NCBI GenBank assembly: GCA_016212635.1
Contig: JACRFR010000015.1
Location: 1 to 7,656, forward strand
Reading direction: 5' to 3'
From: Candidatus Liptonbacteria bacterium
GTDB lineage: Bacteria; Patescibacteriota; Minisyncoccia; UBA6257; 2-01-FULL-56-20
Length of the DNA: 7,656 bases
The position numbers and the translations under genes are program-made. Positions within the stretch are counted from its first letter, which is position 1. Every line of letters starts with the position of its first letter. Below, piece after piece: positions 1-5,774 of the stretch. The notes below the pieces were generated by a model that was given only the letters and a program-made list of their open reading frames with translations, ran no database searches and was not told the origin of the DNA.

Positions 1-109
1 CGTCAGCTTGCTGCGAGGTAGTTGATTTTAAAGGAAGACAATTAGCCGACCCCATCCGCCGCCGACCATCCCCGGTTGCTTATCGGTCTACTTCTTATCG
101 GTTTGCCCA

Positions 110-159
110 TCTGCTAGTTTCACAACGATCGCCGTCACACTTACATACGGGGGATGACT
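110..159. repeat. Interspersed repeat copy R1 (32-bp core plus degenerate tail)
   Basis: First of three copies of a repeat whose 32-bp core (110-141) is identical to the cores at 234-265 and 989-1020. The core begins TCTGCTAGTTTCACAA and ends CGCCGTCACACT. Beyond the core, an 18-bp tail (142-159) keeps CA at tail positions 3-4, GATG at 12-15 and C at 17 in all three copies, so the full unit is about 50 bp. Its left flank (78-102) contains CTTATCGGT twice with a 15-bp period. No coding function is evident. Confidence 0.9.
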
Positions 160-233
160 CGACCAGGTAACTCCCTGTGTCTCTTCGGCAAGACAGGAAT
201 ACACAGCCCTTTTTCAGGCCCGTTGTCCGTGTG
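142..233. other. Unique 92-bp segment between repeats R1 and R2
   Basis: Unique sequence separating two identical repeat cores. It is much longer than an ordinary CRISPR spacer. It contains overlapping, mutually exclusive short stems: TGTCT (178-182) with AGACA (191-195) around a loop containing TTCGG, and CTGTGT (175-180) with ACACAG (201-206). These could fold in RNA from either strand. An open frame crosses it on the + strand, but the repeat content and lack of protein similarity argue against coding. Confidence 0.5.
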
Positions 234-283
234 TCTGCTAGTTTCACAACGATCGCCGTCACACTTGCAGGTTTGGGATGGCG
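234..283. repeat. Interspersed repeat copy R2
   Basis: Second copy, with core at 234-265 and degenerate tail at 266-283. It starts 124 bp after the start of R1 and 755 bp before the start of R3, all in the same orientation. Its tail runs directly into the AT-rich stretch that looks like the promoter of the Cas2-like gene, so the repeat overlaps or abuts that gene's -35 region. That position suits an operator, but the evidence is positional only. Confidence 0.9.
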
Positions 284-293
284 GGGTGATAAT
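265..293 (+). promoter_or_regulatory. Possible promoter of the Cas2-like gene
   Basis: A GATAAT box (288-293, five of six matches to the -10 consensus) lies 17 bp after TTGCAG (265-270, a weak -35). The -35 begins at the last base of repeat core R2. Transcription would start near base 300, 16 bases before the chosen ATG. The surrounding AT-rich patch also offers TATAGA at 294-299, so the exact -10 is uncertain. Confidence 0.4.
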
Positions 294-315
294 TATAGAA
301 AATATTCTCGCGGAT

Positions 316-906
316 ATGAAAAAATCAGCGCAGTCGCCGAAGCGGTACAGCGAACGAATCGGGCCGGTTATGAAAAAGGCGCTCCTCTTGCTTGCGGCTG
401 GCGCGTCACTCATGCTGTCCGGCAGTCCCAGGAAGCAATTCCGGATTATCCGCAGTGCGGCCAAAGAGTGGCGACGCATCGATCAGCGAGCTCTACGCGA
501 AGCCATTCGCAAACTCTACTGTTCGCAAATGGTGGATTTTAAGGAGCATGCGGATGGCACTGTGTCTTTGGTGTTGGCACGGGATGGCCAGGAGAAAGTT
601 TTGCGTTATAACCTGGATTCCTTAACCATTAAACGTCCGGCGCGTTGGGATGGTTGGTGGCGGGTGGTGACTTTTGATGTTCCTGAAACCTACAAACAAG
701 GACGCAATGCTTTGGCCGGCACCTTGAAACGCCTGGGATTTTATCCCTTTCAGAAAAGCGTTTTTGTCTATCCCCACGAATGCCGGGATGAGGTGGACTT
801 TGTGGTGGAACTATTCAAGCTACGGCCGTATGTGCGTTTTCTACATGCCAAAGAAACCGATGTAGACTTACACCTGCGGGAAATTTTTCACTTGTCTGAA
901 AAATAA
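316..906 (+). CDS. wHTH plus Cas2-fold protein (PaaX-C/Cas2-like)
   Basis: 196-residue protein with two parts. Residues about 20-105 look like a winged helix-turn-helix with a basic recognition region (QRALREAIRKLY) and a wing (DGTVSLVLARDGQ). Residues about 111-193 look like the Cas2-type ferredoxin fold also found at the C-terminus of PaaX repressors. D121 in VVTFDVPE sits where Cas2 has its conserved strand-1 aspartate, and LGFYPFQKSVFVYP is the typical second-strand block. I associate such solitary proteins of about 180 residues with candidate-phyla-radiation genomes, often labelled Cas2 or PaaX-like. No cas1 or effector gene is visible. Nuclease activity is unproven, and a DNA-binding regulator is at least as likely. 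The ATG at 316 was chosen because it follows the promoter-like patch. An ATG at 370 would give 178 residues, closer to the usual length. Extending to 154 would read through repeat R2 and is unlikely. No Shine-Dalgarno is seen. The gene lies between repeat copies R2 and R3. Confidence 0.8.
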   Translation: MKKSAQSPKRYSERIGPVMKKALLLLAAGASLMLSGSPRKQFRIIRSAAKEWRRIDQRALREAIRKLYCSQMVDFKEHADGTVSLVLARDGQEKVLRYNLDSLTIKRPARWDGWWRVVTFDVPETYKQGRNALAGTLKRLGFYPFQKSVFVYPHECRDEVDFVVELFKLRPYVRFLHAKETDVDLHLREIFHLSEK

Positions 907-988
907 CCGCCCGCGGGTTCTATCGCAGCCCCGTATTTTCAGATGAGTCGCGCAGCTCATCGATATGTTCGCATTCCCGTGGTTGGTA
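907..988. other. Gap after the Cas2-like gene with a hairpin
   Basis: Non-coding 82 bp between the Cas2-like stop and repeat R3. It holds a hairpin with arms GATGAG (942-947) and CTCATC (956-961) and an 8-base loop. A GC palindrome CCCGCGGG (910-917) lies just after the stop codon. No T-run follows either stem on the + strand, so this is not a clear intrinsic terminator. It is the counterpart of the structured segments left of R1 and R2. Confidence 0.5.
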
Positions 989-1038
989 TCTGCTAGTTTC
1001 ACAACGATCGCCGTCACACTCACAGGCGGTAGATGGCG
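989..1038. repeat. Interspersed repeat copy R3
   Basis: Third copy, with core at 989-1020 identical over 32 bp to R1 and R2 and in the same orientation. The tail (1021-1038) again has CA, GATG and C at the same offsets. It lies downstream of the Cas2-like gene and 35 bp upstream of the predicted promoter of the deacetylase-like gene. R2 and R3 therefore bracket a 787-bp unit holding one gene. Confidence 0.9.
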
Positions 1039-1073
1039 GACGACCTGGCTGGCGGGGACGGGACGCTCGGAGG

Positions 1074-1102
1074 TTGTGGTCCGGCGAAAAGAATAAGATA
1101 AT
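1074..1102 (+). promoter_or_regulatory. Predicted promoter of the deacetylase-like gene
   Basis: TTGTGG (1074-1079) and GATAAT (1097-1102) are separated by exactly 17 bp. The transcript would begin near 1109, only about 3 bases before the ATG at 1112. This implies an essentially leaderless mRNA, consistent with the absence of a Shine-Dalgarno sequence. Confidence 0.55.
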
Positions 1103-1111
1103 AGTAGGGCA

Positions 1112-2320
1112 ATGGTGCGACATAATTTGTTGCGATTTTTGAACGGCTTGGCCACCCGCTTTTACGCGCGGCAGTATCGCGATATCTTCCGCAAGGATTT
1201 CTCCCGGGATCTGTTCGCGGGGGAGGTTGTCCGTTCAATAACCTGGCCCGCCTCCGCTGATGGCTCCGGCCCGCTGCGCCAAAGCTATAGCGAGGCGAGC
1301 GGGGTTAAAGCTCGCCTCGCCGAAGCCTCCGGCGTAGCGCGGGCTGCTTTCAATCTGAACCTGGATGATTTTTCCACGCAGTCCCGGCGCAATAGCCGCT
1401 ACGACTACGGCGGCGCGGTAGGGGAGGGGGTGAATAAAATACTCGGCGGCCTAATGGCCGCGCATCCCGAATTACGCGTCACCCTCTTTGCGGTGCCTTG
1501 CGCGCACTACGTGAACAGTCACGGTATTTTTTACGGAACCACTTGGCATAAAGGCCGCTTTTCTCTGGCCCACCCCGCGAATCGTCCCCTGATCGCCTGG
1601 CTTAAGTCTCTTGCCCCCCGGCTCGAAGTCGCCATCCACGGCTATCATCACTTCCGGTCCTGGCCGCCGCTGTTCCTGGCCGCCGCCGAATTTGAATTCG
1701 CCAGTCGCGAAGAAAGTTTAGAACGCCTGTGCCGCGCCCTGGACATCTTCGCGTCGGCGGGGCTTTCGGTGTCCGGTTTCCGCCCGCCCGCCTGGGGCAT
1801 CGGTTATAACTCGGACTTCGGACTCCTCTCCGCCCTGCGCGATCTCTCCGGCCAGGACACTGACCTCGGCCGGTCTAGGGATAACGCCCAACAACACGCG
1901 CGCACGATCGAACACGCCCACGGCCGCAACCAGGATCAAACTAGTTTCAAGTATGTAAGCGCTTCTTCGCCCCTGTCCGGTTTGAATTGGGATCGCAAAC
2001 GAGTTTCCAATATTTATCCGGAGCGGTATGAGGGTCTGCTAAATCTGCCCCAGAACGTATCCCTGGCCTGGCCCACGGAACGCATTCTGGAAACCGTATC
2101 TAAAATTGTGCAGATGGGCGGGCTGGTCTCGCTCATGGGGCACATGAACGCCGAAGACCACTGGATGGAAGATGGTTTGGGGCCGCGGAACTTGGCCAAG
2201 ATCGAAGCAGTGTTGGAATATTTGCGTCGCGAGCACGCCGGTAAGATTTGGTTTGCCACCCTGGCCGAGATAGCGGACTTTTGGCACAGGATCGCTCACG
2301 GTCCGGGAGCACCTTGCTAA
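1112..2320 (+). CDS. Polysaccharide deacetylase-like (NodB-fold) protein
   Basis: 402-residue protein with the landmarks of the NodB/carbohydrate-esterase-4 or DUF2334-type fold. An acidic motif NLNLDDFS is at residues 81-88 (D85, D86). A metal-ligand motif AIHGYHHF is at 174-181 (H176, H180). GFRPPAW is at 222-228, and SLMGHMNAEDHW near 340-350 has a late histidine (H344). Family members remove N-acetyl groups from polysaccharides, using a divalent metal, at or outside the envelope. No clear signal peptide is seen, so a cytoplasmic role on lipid- or nucleotide-linked sugar is possible. Residues about 53-78 are not part of the fold: they are encoded by a palindromic insert described separately, just before the first catalytic strand. 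The start is supported by a promoter ending 10 bases upstream. The substrate is unknown; the downstream glycosyltransferases suggest surface glycan modification. A NodB-like fold is likely; the DUF2334 subfamily is less sure. Confidence 0.75.
   Translation: MVRHNLLRFLNGLATRFYARQYRDIFRKDFSRDLFAGEVVRSITWPASADGSGPLRQSYSEASGVKARLAEASGVARAAFNLNLDDFSTQSRRNSRYDYGGAVGEGVNKILGGLMAAHPELRVTLFAVPCAHYVNSHGIFYGTTWHKGRFSLAHPANRPLIAWLKSLAPRLEVAIHGYHHFRSWPPLFLAAAEFEFASREESLERLCRALDIFASAGLSVSGFRPPAWGIGYNSDFGLLSALRDLSGQDTDLGRSRDNAQQHARTIEHAHGRNQDQTSFKYVSASSPLSGLNWDRKRVSNIYPERYEGLLNLPQNVSLAWPTERILETVSKIVQMGGLVSLMGHMNAEDHWMEDGLGPRNLAKIEAVLEYLRREHAGKIWFATLAEIADFWHRIAHGPGAPC
1268..1345. repeat. 78-bp palindromic insert inside the deacetylase-like gene
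   Basis: Perfect 11-bp inner arms GCGAGGCGAGC (1290-1300) and GCTCGCCTCGC (1310-1320) flank a 9-base loop. They sit inside imperfect outer arms: 1268-1280 pairs with 1331-1345, with a small bulge and one G-T pair. The element is about 78 bp, or 26 codons, starts on a codon boundary and keeps the frame open. It encodes a low-complexity peptide rich in Ala, Ser, Arg and Glu (residues about 53-78). It behaves like the in-frame palindromic elements known from Rickettsia; kinship with those is not implied. Confidence 0.75.
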
Positions 2321-2418
2321 TATTGCAACCGTAACAGGCAATAACGAACGGCTGCCAACTCTCGCTATAAAATAAAGGCAAAATTCAATGTTCAGAGGCC
2401 CGGCCTCGGGAGATTCAC
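2321..2418. other. Intergenic gap with weak hairpins
   Basis: Non-coding stretch between the deacetylase-like gene and the antitoxin promoter. It contains ATTGC (2322-2326) with GCAAT (2338-2342), and a short GC stem GAGGC (2395-2399) with GCCTC (2403-2407). Neither is followed by a T-run, so no convincing intrinsic terminator is present. Nothing else is recognised. Confidence 0.4.
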
Positions 2419-2446
2419 TTGACTTTGTTAAACTTAAGATTAACAT
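2419..2446 (+). promoter_or_regulatory. Toxin-antitoxin promoter with embedded operator palindrome
   Basis: TTGACT (2419-2424, five of six to the -35 consensus) and TAACAT (2441-2446) are 16 bp apart. Position 7 after the -10 box is the A of the antitoxin ATG (2453), so the mRNA is predicted to be leaderless. A 20-bp palindrome, TGTTAA-A-CTTAAG-A-TTAACA (2426-2445, one mismatched pair), fills the spacer and runs into the -10. It is ideally placed for autorepression by the antitoxin or toxin-antitoxin complex. Confidence 0.65.
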
Positions 2447-2452
2447 AAAGCT

Positions 2453-2689
2453 ATGGCTACTAGAATCACCAATCATACCTTTGTTGGTCTGCGGGAACTG
2501 CGGGAAAACATGGAACGTTACGTGGCGGACGTGCAGCGCGGCGCGACCCTGACCGTTGTCCGTCGGTCCAAGCCGATTTTTAGGATCGCGCCGCTGGACG
2601 CGGCCGAGGGTCGTTGGGAAACCGTGGTCGATTTTACCAAAATCCGACCCGGCGGGGTGTCGCTCGCCGAAGCGATCAAGCGTCTTTGA
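2453..2689 (+). CDS. Phd/YefM-family antitoxin
   Basis: 78-residue protein. Its first half (FVGLRELRENMERYVADVQ, then GATLTVVRRSKPIFRIAPL) matches the N-terminal Phd/YefM fold, which dimerises and binds operator DNA. The C-terminal tail (about residues 50-78, with VVDFTKIRPGGVSLAEAI) would wrap and neutralise the partner toxin. The length is typical for the family. The stop lies 9 bases before the toxin start, so the two are one operon and probably translationally coupled. Expression is likely autoregulated through the palindrome in the promoter spacer. ATG 2453 is the only start that fits the promoter. Confidence 0.88.
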   Translation: MATRITNHTFVGLRELRENMERYVADVQRGATLTVVRRSKPIFRIAPLDAAEGRWETVVDFTKIRPGGVSLAEAIKRL

Positions 2690-2698
2690 TCTTTTGTC

Positions 2699-2941
2699 GT
2701 GGATCGTATCCAGAAAGCGCTACGGAAACTTTCTGCGCGGGAGCGAGCTGCGATCAAACAAGCCCTCGCACTTTTGGCTGCCGGCAAGGTGTGCCAGCTG
2801 GATATTAAAAAACTAATCGACCTGGAGGGAGTTTACCGAATTCGAACCGGGGATCTGCGCATCATCTATCGCGTTTCTCCGGCGGGCGAAGTGCTGTTAC
2901 TTTCTATTAGTCGACGCAGCGAAAAAACCTACAAACTCTAA
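2699..2941 (+). CDS. RelE/ParE-superfamily toxin
   Basis: 80-residue basic protein starting at GTG. An N-terminal helical hairpin (residues about 3-28) is followed by the RelE-type sheet: LEGVYRIRTGDLRIIYRV at 42-59, then EVLLLSISRRSEKTYKL at 64-80. R47, R49, R54, R72/R73 and Y78 are candidate RNA-contact or catalytic residues of a ribosome-dependent mRNA interferase. ParE-like gyrase poisons share the fold and cannot be excluded. The N-terminal first strand of classical RelE is absent, as in compact versions I associate with candidate-phyla-radiation bacteria. There is no Shine-Dalgarno, and the 9-base gap after the antitoxin stop suggests translational coupling. The reading frame is intact with no obvious inactivating change. 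Confidence 0.85.
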   Translation: MDRIQKALRKLSARERAAIKQALALLAAGKVCQLDIKKLIDLEGVYRIRTGDLRIIYRVSPAGEVLLLSISRRSEKTYKL

Positions 2942-2990
2942 TGGTCGAATATGAGCGCGGTGCCGGAGTGCTTGTATTGAGGACCGACCA
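2942..2990. other. Short gap flanked by 6-bp inverted arms
   Basis: TGGTCG (2942-2947, directly after the toxin stop) and CGACCA (2985-2990) are perfect inverted copies across 37 bases. No T-run follows, so this is a weak hairpin of uncertain meaning. A GAGGA at 2979-2983 lies 14 bases before the next ATG, too far for a good Shine-Dalgarno. A TG-TATTGA (2973-2980) could be an extended -10. Confidence 0.3.
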
Positions 2991-2997
2991 GTAGAAC

Positions 2998-4848
2998 ATG
3001 TCGCGCGTGCACCCAGGGTGGCTGATCGTGAGTATTATCGTTCTGGTCTCGGCCGGGGTCATGTTGGGCCTGGCGCGTTCCGACTCCGCGACTTTCGACG
3101 AAAAGGCCCACCTGCCGGCTGGCTACAGCTATGTGCGCTTCGGCGACTATCGCTTGAATCCGGAACACCCGCCGCTGACCAAAATCTTGGCGGGCTTGCC
3201 TCTTTTGGCCCTGCGGCCGAACTTCCCCGAGCAGGATCCGGCCTGGACCTCTGCCTGGAACGGGGAATGGCAAGTGGGCGAACAATTTTTATATCACAAC
3301 GGCAACGACGCGGGTACCCTGTTGTTCTGGGGCCGCTTCGGCCCGATCCTCTTAAGCTTATCACTCCTGTTCTTCTTCTACTTTTGGGCCCGGCGATTAA
3401 CCGGTCCCTGGGTAGCACTCCTGCCCACCGCGGTTCTAGCCTTATCGCCGGTTTTCTTAGCCAACGGCCACTATGTAACGACCGATGTCGCCGCGACTCT
3501 GGGGTTTCTCTTGGCCAACTTCTTCTTCGCTCGATTCTTGAAAGATCCCTCCGCAACCACTATTGTCCAAACCGGCTTAGCCGCGGGCTTGGCCCTGCTC
3601 GCCAAGTTCTCCACCATCTTGCTCTGGCCGTTTTGGGTTTTGATTATTAGCCTCGCCTTTTTATGCGATAGGTTCCGGCCGCGTCCCGCAGTCGGAAATA
3701 CAGGCAAAACTTTTCTACGCCGCTTAACCGCCCTGGCCGCGACTCTGGGCATCGCCTATTTCCTGGTGGTTTATCCGGTCTACGGCTTTCTGGTTCGGGG
3801 TTATCCGCCGGACCGGCAACTCCGCGACACCCGGACGGTCCTCGCAACTTTCGAGTGTCACTTGCCGCCGCTCGCCTGCCGGACCGCTCGCCTGGTAGCT
3901 GACACCAACATTGTCCTGGCCGAACATTCTTGGACTCGACCCCTGGCACAGTACAACCTGGGCGTTCTAATGACCCTGCAGCGTTCGGTCTTGGGCGATA
4001 CCAGTTATTTCCGGGGTACCGTAAGTCCCCGCGGTTCGCCGGCTTACTTTCCGTTTTTGTTCCTGGTTAAAGAACCAACGCCGATCCTAATATTGCTCGC
4101 GGCAAGTATTGCCGCTGCGCTCCTAGCCCTCGGGCGCCGCCCCCACCGAACTAACCGCCCGAGCTGGGATTGTCGGTCGGATCAGGCGGTACTTTTCCTT
4201 TTCATACCTTTCTATTTCTGGGTCAGTATACGCAGCCCGTTAAATATCGGCTATCGCCACCTGCTGCCAGTTTTGCCGTCGATCTATTTATGCGCGACTC
4301 TGGCCTTACGCTACGGGCTCGACCGATTAAAAAACAACCGCCGCGGTTACTTACTGGGTCGGTTAGGCGCAGCCGTTTGTCTCATCTGGTTCGGCTTGTC
4401 CGTCGCCCTGGCGCACCCTTTCTACTTGTCCTACTTTAACTCGCTCGCGGGTGGCACCTGGCGGGGTTATCGCTACGCCGTGGACTCCAGTTACGATTGG
4501 GGCCAAGACTTATTGCGTCTCAAATCTTGGCTAGCCGAGCATCCGGAGGTTGATCCAATAGCAGTCGATTATTTTGGCGGTGGCGATCCGGTTTATTATC
4601 TGGGCGACCGGGCGGTACTCTGGCGATCGGCCCGGGGGGATCCGCGGCGCGCCGGGATCCACTGGCTGGCGGTTTCGGCTAACACTCTAGCGCCCGCGCG
4701 GGCCGAGGCGCGGAACGGGTACGTATCCCACCCCCAAGACAATTATGACTGGCTCGCCCCGGGGCGAACGGCGCTGCCGGATGCGCCCAACCTGCCTCAA
4801 CCCGACTGGCAAGTCAGCCCGACTATCTGGGTTTACCACCTACCCTAA
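2998..4848 (+). CDS. GT39/PMT-like membrane glycosyltransferase
   Basis: 616-residue polytopic membrane protein resembling the GT39 protein-mannosyltransferase/ArnT-type family, which transfers a sugar from a polyprenyl-phosphate carrier on the outer face of the membrane. TM1 is at about residues 8-26. The first outer loop carries the acidic pair D34-E35 and the NPEHPPL block at 54-60, typical of the family's catalytic loop. Further hydrophobic segments occur about every 25-40 residues through residue 470, including LLSLSLLFFFYFWA and ILLWPFWVLIISLAFL. Other family-like blocks are NIGYRHLLPVLPSIYL, and HPFYLSYFNSLAGG followed by VDSSYDWGQDLLRLKSWL. The C-terminal region (about 500-616) is a soluble outer domain. 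The acceptor (protein, lipid or glycan) cannot be told. ATG 2998 gives a natural N-terminus before TM1. The gene sits 56 bases after the toxin and may be co-transcribed with it. Confidence 0.85.
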   Translation: MSRVHPGWLIVSIIVLVSAGVMLGLARSDSATFDEKAHLPAGYSYVRFGDYRLNPEHPPLTKILAGLPLLALRPNFPEQDPAWTSAWNGEWQVGEQFLYHNGNDAGTLLFWGRFGPILLSLSLLFFFYFWARRLTGPWVALLPTAVLALSPVFLANGHYVTTDVAATLGFLLANFFFARFLKDPSATTIVQTGLAAGLALLAKFSTILLWPFWVLIISLAFLCDRFRPRPAVGNTGKTFLRRLTALAATLGIAYFLVVYPVYGFLVRGYPPDRQLRDTRTVLATFECHLPPLACRTARLVADTNIVLAEHSWTRPLAQYNLGVLMTLQRSVLGDTSYFRGTVSPRGSPAYFPFLFLVKEPTPILILLAASIAAALLALGRRPHRTNRPSWDCRSDQAVLFLFIPFYFWVSIRSPLNIGYRHLLPVLPSIYLCATLALRYGLDRLKNNRRGYLLGRLGAAVCLIWFGLSVALAHPFYLSYFNSLAGGTWRGYRYAVDSSYDWGQDLLRLKSWLAEHPEVDPIAVDYFGGGDPVYYLGDRAVLWRSARGDPRRAGIHWLAVSANTLAPARAEARNGYVSHPQDNYDWLAPGRTALPDAPNLPQPDWQVSPTIWVYHLP

Positions 4849-4871
4849 CTATTTCCGCGCCGGTTAAATTC

Positions 4872-4880
4872 TGGCATAAT
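4872..4880 (+). promoter_or_regulatory. Extended -10 promoter of the GT2 gene
   Basis: TGG-CATAAT (4872-4880) is an extended -10 with five of six matches in the hexamer. Position 7 after the box is base 4887, the A of the GT2 ATG, so the transcript would be leaderless. No good -35 is seen (TTTCCG at 4852-4857 is weak), which extended -10 promoters tolerate. Confidence 0.6.
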
Positions 4881-4886
4881 TCAACC

Positions 4887-5684
4887 ATGCCCTTGCAAAT
4901 TTCCGGAGCCATACTTACGCGGGACAACGAGCGTACTATCGCTCGGGCGGTACGCTCCCTCTTGCCTTTCATCTCGGAACTAATAATAGTGGACGACGGT
5001 TCCACGGATAACACTCTCTCGATCATTCGCGAGTTGTATCCCGAGGTTAAGGTGCTCACCCGTAAACTGGATCAGTTCCACGCCCAGCGTAATTTTGCTT
5101 TAGAGCGAGTCGCCGCGGAGTGGGTGGTGATGATCGACTCCGACGAAGAGATAACTACCCCCCTGGCCGATGCGATCCAGCGGGAACTTGCCCGGCCCCG
5201 GCGCGACTTGTATCGCTGCTACCGCTTGAACGAAGCGCTAGGTCGATCCACTAAAGTGGTTCTGGATCGTCCCATTCTATTCCGCAAGCACCTGCGTTTT
5301 AGCGGCGCCTTGCACGAGACGATCGAATTGCACAATCCCGGTTTTCTGCCGGCGGAGCTGCTGCACCACTCCTGGGTGGATGTGGCAGACTGGATCGATG
5401 ATATCAATCAGTATTCCACCTACCAGGCCAAAAAATGGCTGATCGAGGAGCGCAACTACAACACCTTTCAATTGGCCCTGATCGCCCTGGGGATGCCGTT
5501 GTATCACTTTTGCAAGTTATTTTTCGGCCAGCGCCGCTATCGCAACGGATTTTTCGCCGGCTTAGTCTACCCCTTGGCTCAAGCCGCGGAGTGGTGGTTC
5601 GTGATACTGAAATACTACGAGTACCGTTACCTGCAACACGCAGAGAAGCCAGCCGACATCCGCCGGGAAAAACCCAAGTTTTAG
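4887..5684 (+). CDS. GT2-family glycosyltransferase (WaaE/KdtX-like)
   Basis: 265-residue cytoplasmic or membrane-peripheral enzyme with a GT-A fold. The N-terminus ISGAILTRDNERTIARAV is a standard GT2 start. IIVDDGSTDNT (residues 33-43) holds the nucleotide-sugar-binding acidic pair. MIDSDEE (82-88) is the DxD metal motif (D84, D86). FSGALHETIE (about 132-141) matches the acceptor region of the WaaE/KdtX subgroup. The tail (LYHFCKLFFGQRRYRNG and AAEWWFVILKYYEYRYL) is the amphipathic C-terminus usual for that subgroup. The donor and acceptor are unknown. ATG 4887 follows an extended -10 by exactly 7 bases. The gene is 38 bases downstream of the PMT-like gene and upstream of a GT9 gene, indicating a surface-glycan assembly cluster. 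Confidence 0.88.
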   Translation: MPLQISGAILTRDNERTIARAVRSLLPFISELIIVDDGSTDNTLSIIRELYPEVKVLTRKLDQFHAQRNFALERVAAEWVVMIDSDEEITTPLADAIQRELARPRRDLYRCYRLNEALGRSTKVVLDRPILFRKHLRFSGALHETIELHNPGFLPAELLHHSWVDVADWIDDINQYSTYQAKKWLIEERNYNTFQLALIALGMPLYHFCKLFFGQRRYRNGFFAGLVYPLAQAAEWWFVILKYYEYRYLQHAEKPADIRREKPKF

Positions 5685-5686
5685 GG

Positions 5687-5770
5687 GTAGAATATAGAAG
5701 TTAGAAGTTGGAATAAAGGCTACGGCCGGAAAGCCCCCCTTAATTCTAGATTCTATATTCTTAATTCTAC
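5687..5770. repeat. Inverted pair of 7-bp tandem arrays (cruciform-forming)
   Basis: The left arm (5687-5714) is four heptads: GTAGAAT, ATAGAAG, TTAGAAG, TTGGAAT. The right arm (5743-5770) is four heptads of the inverse motif: ATTCTAG, ATTCTAT, ATTCTTA, ATTCTAC. They pair through GAATATAGAA (5690-5699) with TTCTATATTC (5751-5760), and TAGAA (5702-5706) with TTCTA (5744-5748). The loop holds a small GC stem GGCT/AGCC (5718-5735). The element fills nearly the whole gap between GT2 and GT9. It may act as a bidirectional terminator-like hairpin; the right arm also supplies TATATT (5754-5759) as a possible -10 for GT9. Confidence 0.75.
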
Positions 5771-5774
5771 TTGC

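Noticed and set aside
3..170. Open frame at the left edge as the C-terminus of an upstream gene
   Set aside because: It has no recognisable protein similarity and passes through repeat R1. The same repeat read in another context gives the same peptide, so it is probably non-coding.
154..315. N-terminal extension of the Cas2-like protein to an ATG at 154
   Set aside because: It would translate through repeat R2 and a promoter-like AT-rich patch, giving residues unlike the family, and the resulting protein would be far longer than usual.
110..1020. CRISPR array
   Set aside because: Only three repeats, with 92 and 723 bp between cores and a gene in the larger gap. Spacers are neither uniform nor of usual length, and no cas1 or effector gene is present.
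907..1038. Intact tRNA-Leu gene on the minus strand
   Set aside because: The D-arm-like part is present, but the D-loop lacks GG, no T-arm motif such as GGTTCGA follows, and no 3' strand complementary to the acceptor start is found.
234..1038. Integron gene cassette with attC sites
   Set aside because: The repeats lack the paired RYYYAAC and GTTRRRY core sites and the imperfect palindromic symmetry of attC.
868..1155. Minus-strand open frame across R3
   Set aside because: It overlaps the ends of two confident + strand genes and reads the repeat itself, giving an IVVKLADT-type peptide typical of spurious frames over tRNA-like sequence.
2395..2407. Intrinsic terminator after the deacetylase-like gene
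   Set aside because: The stem is short with a 3-base loop and no T-run follows on either strand.
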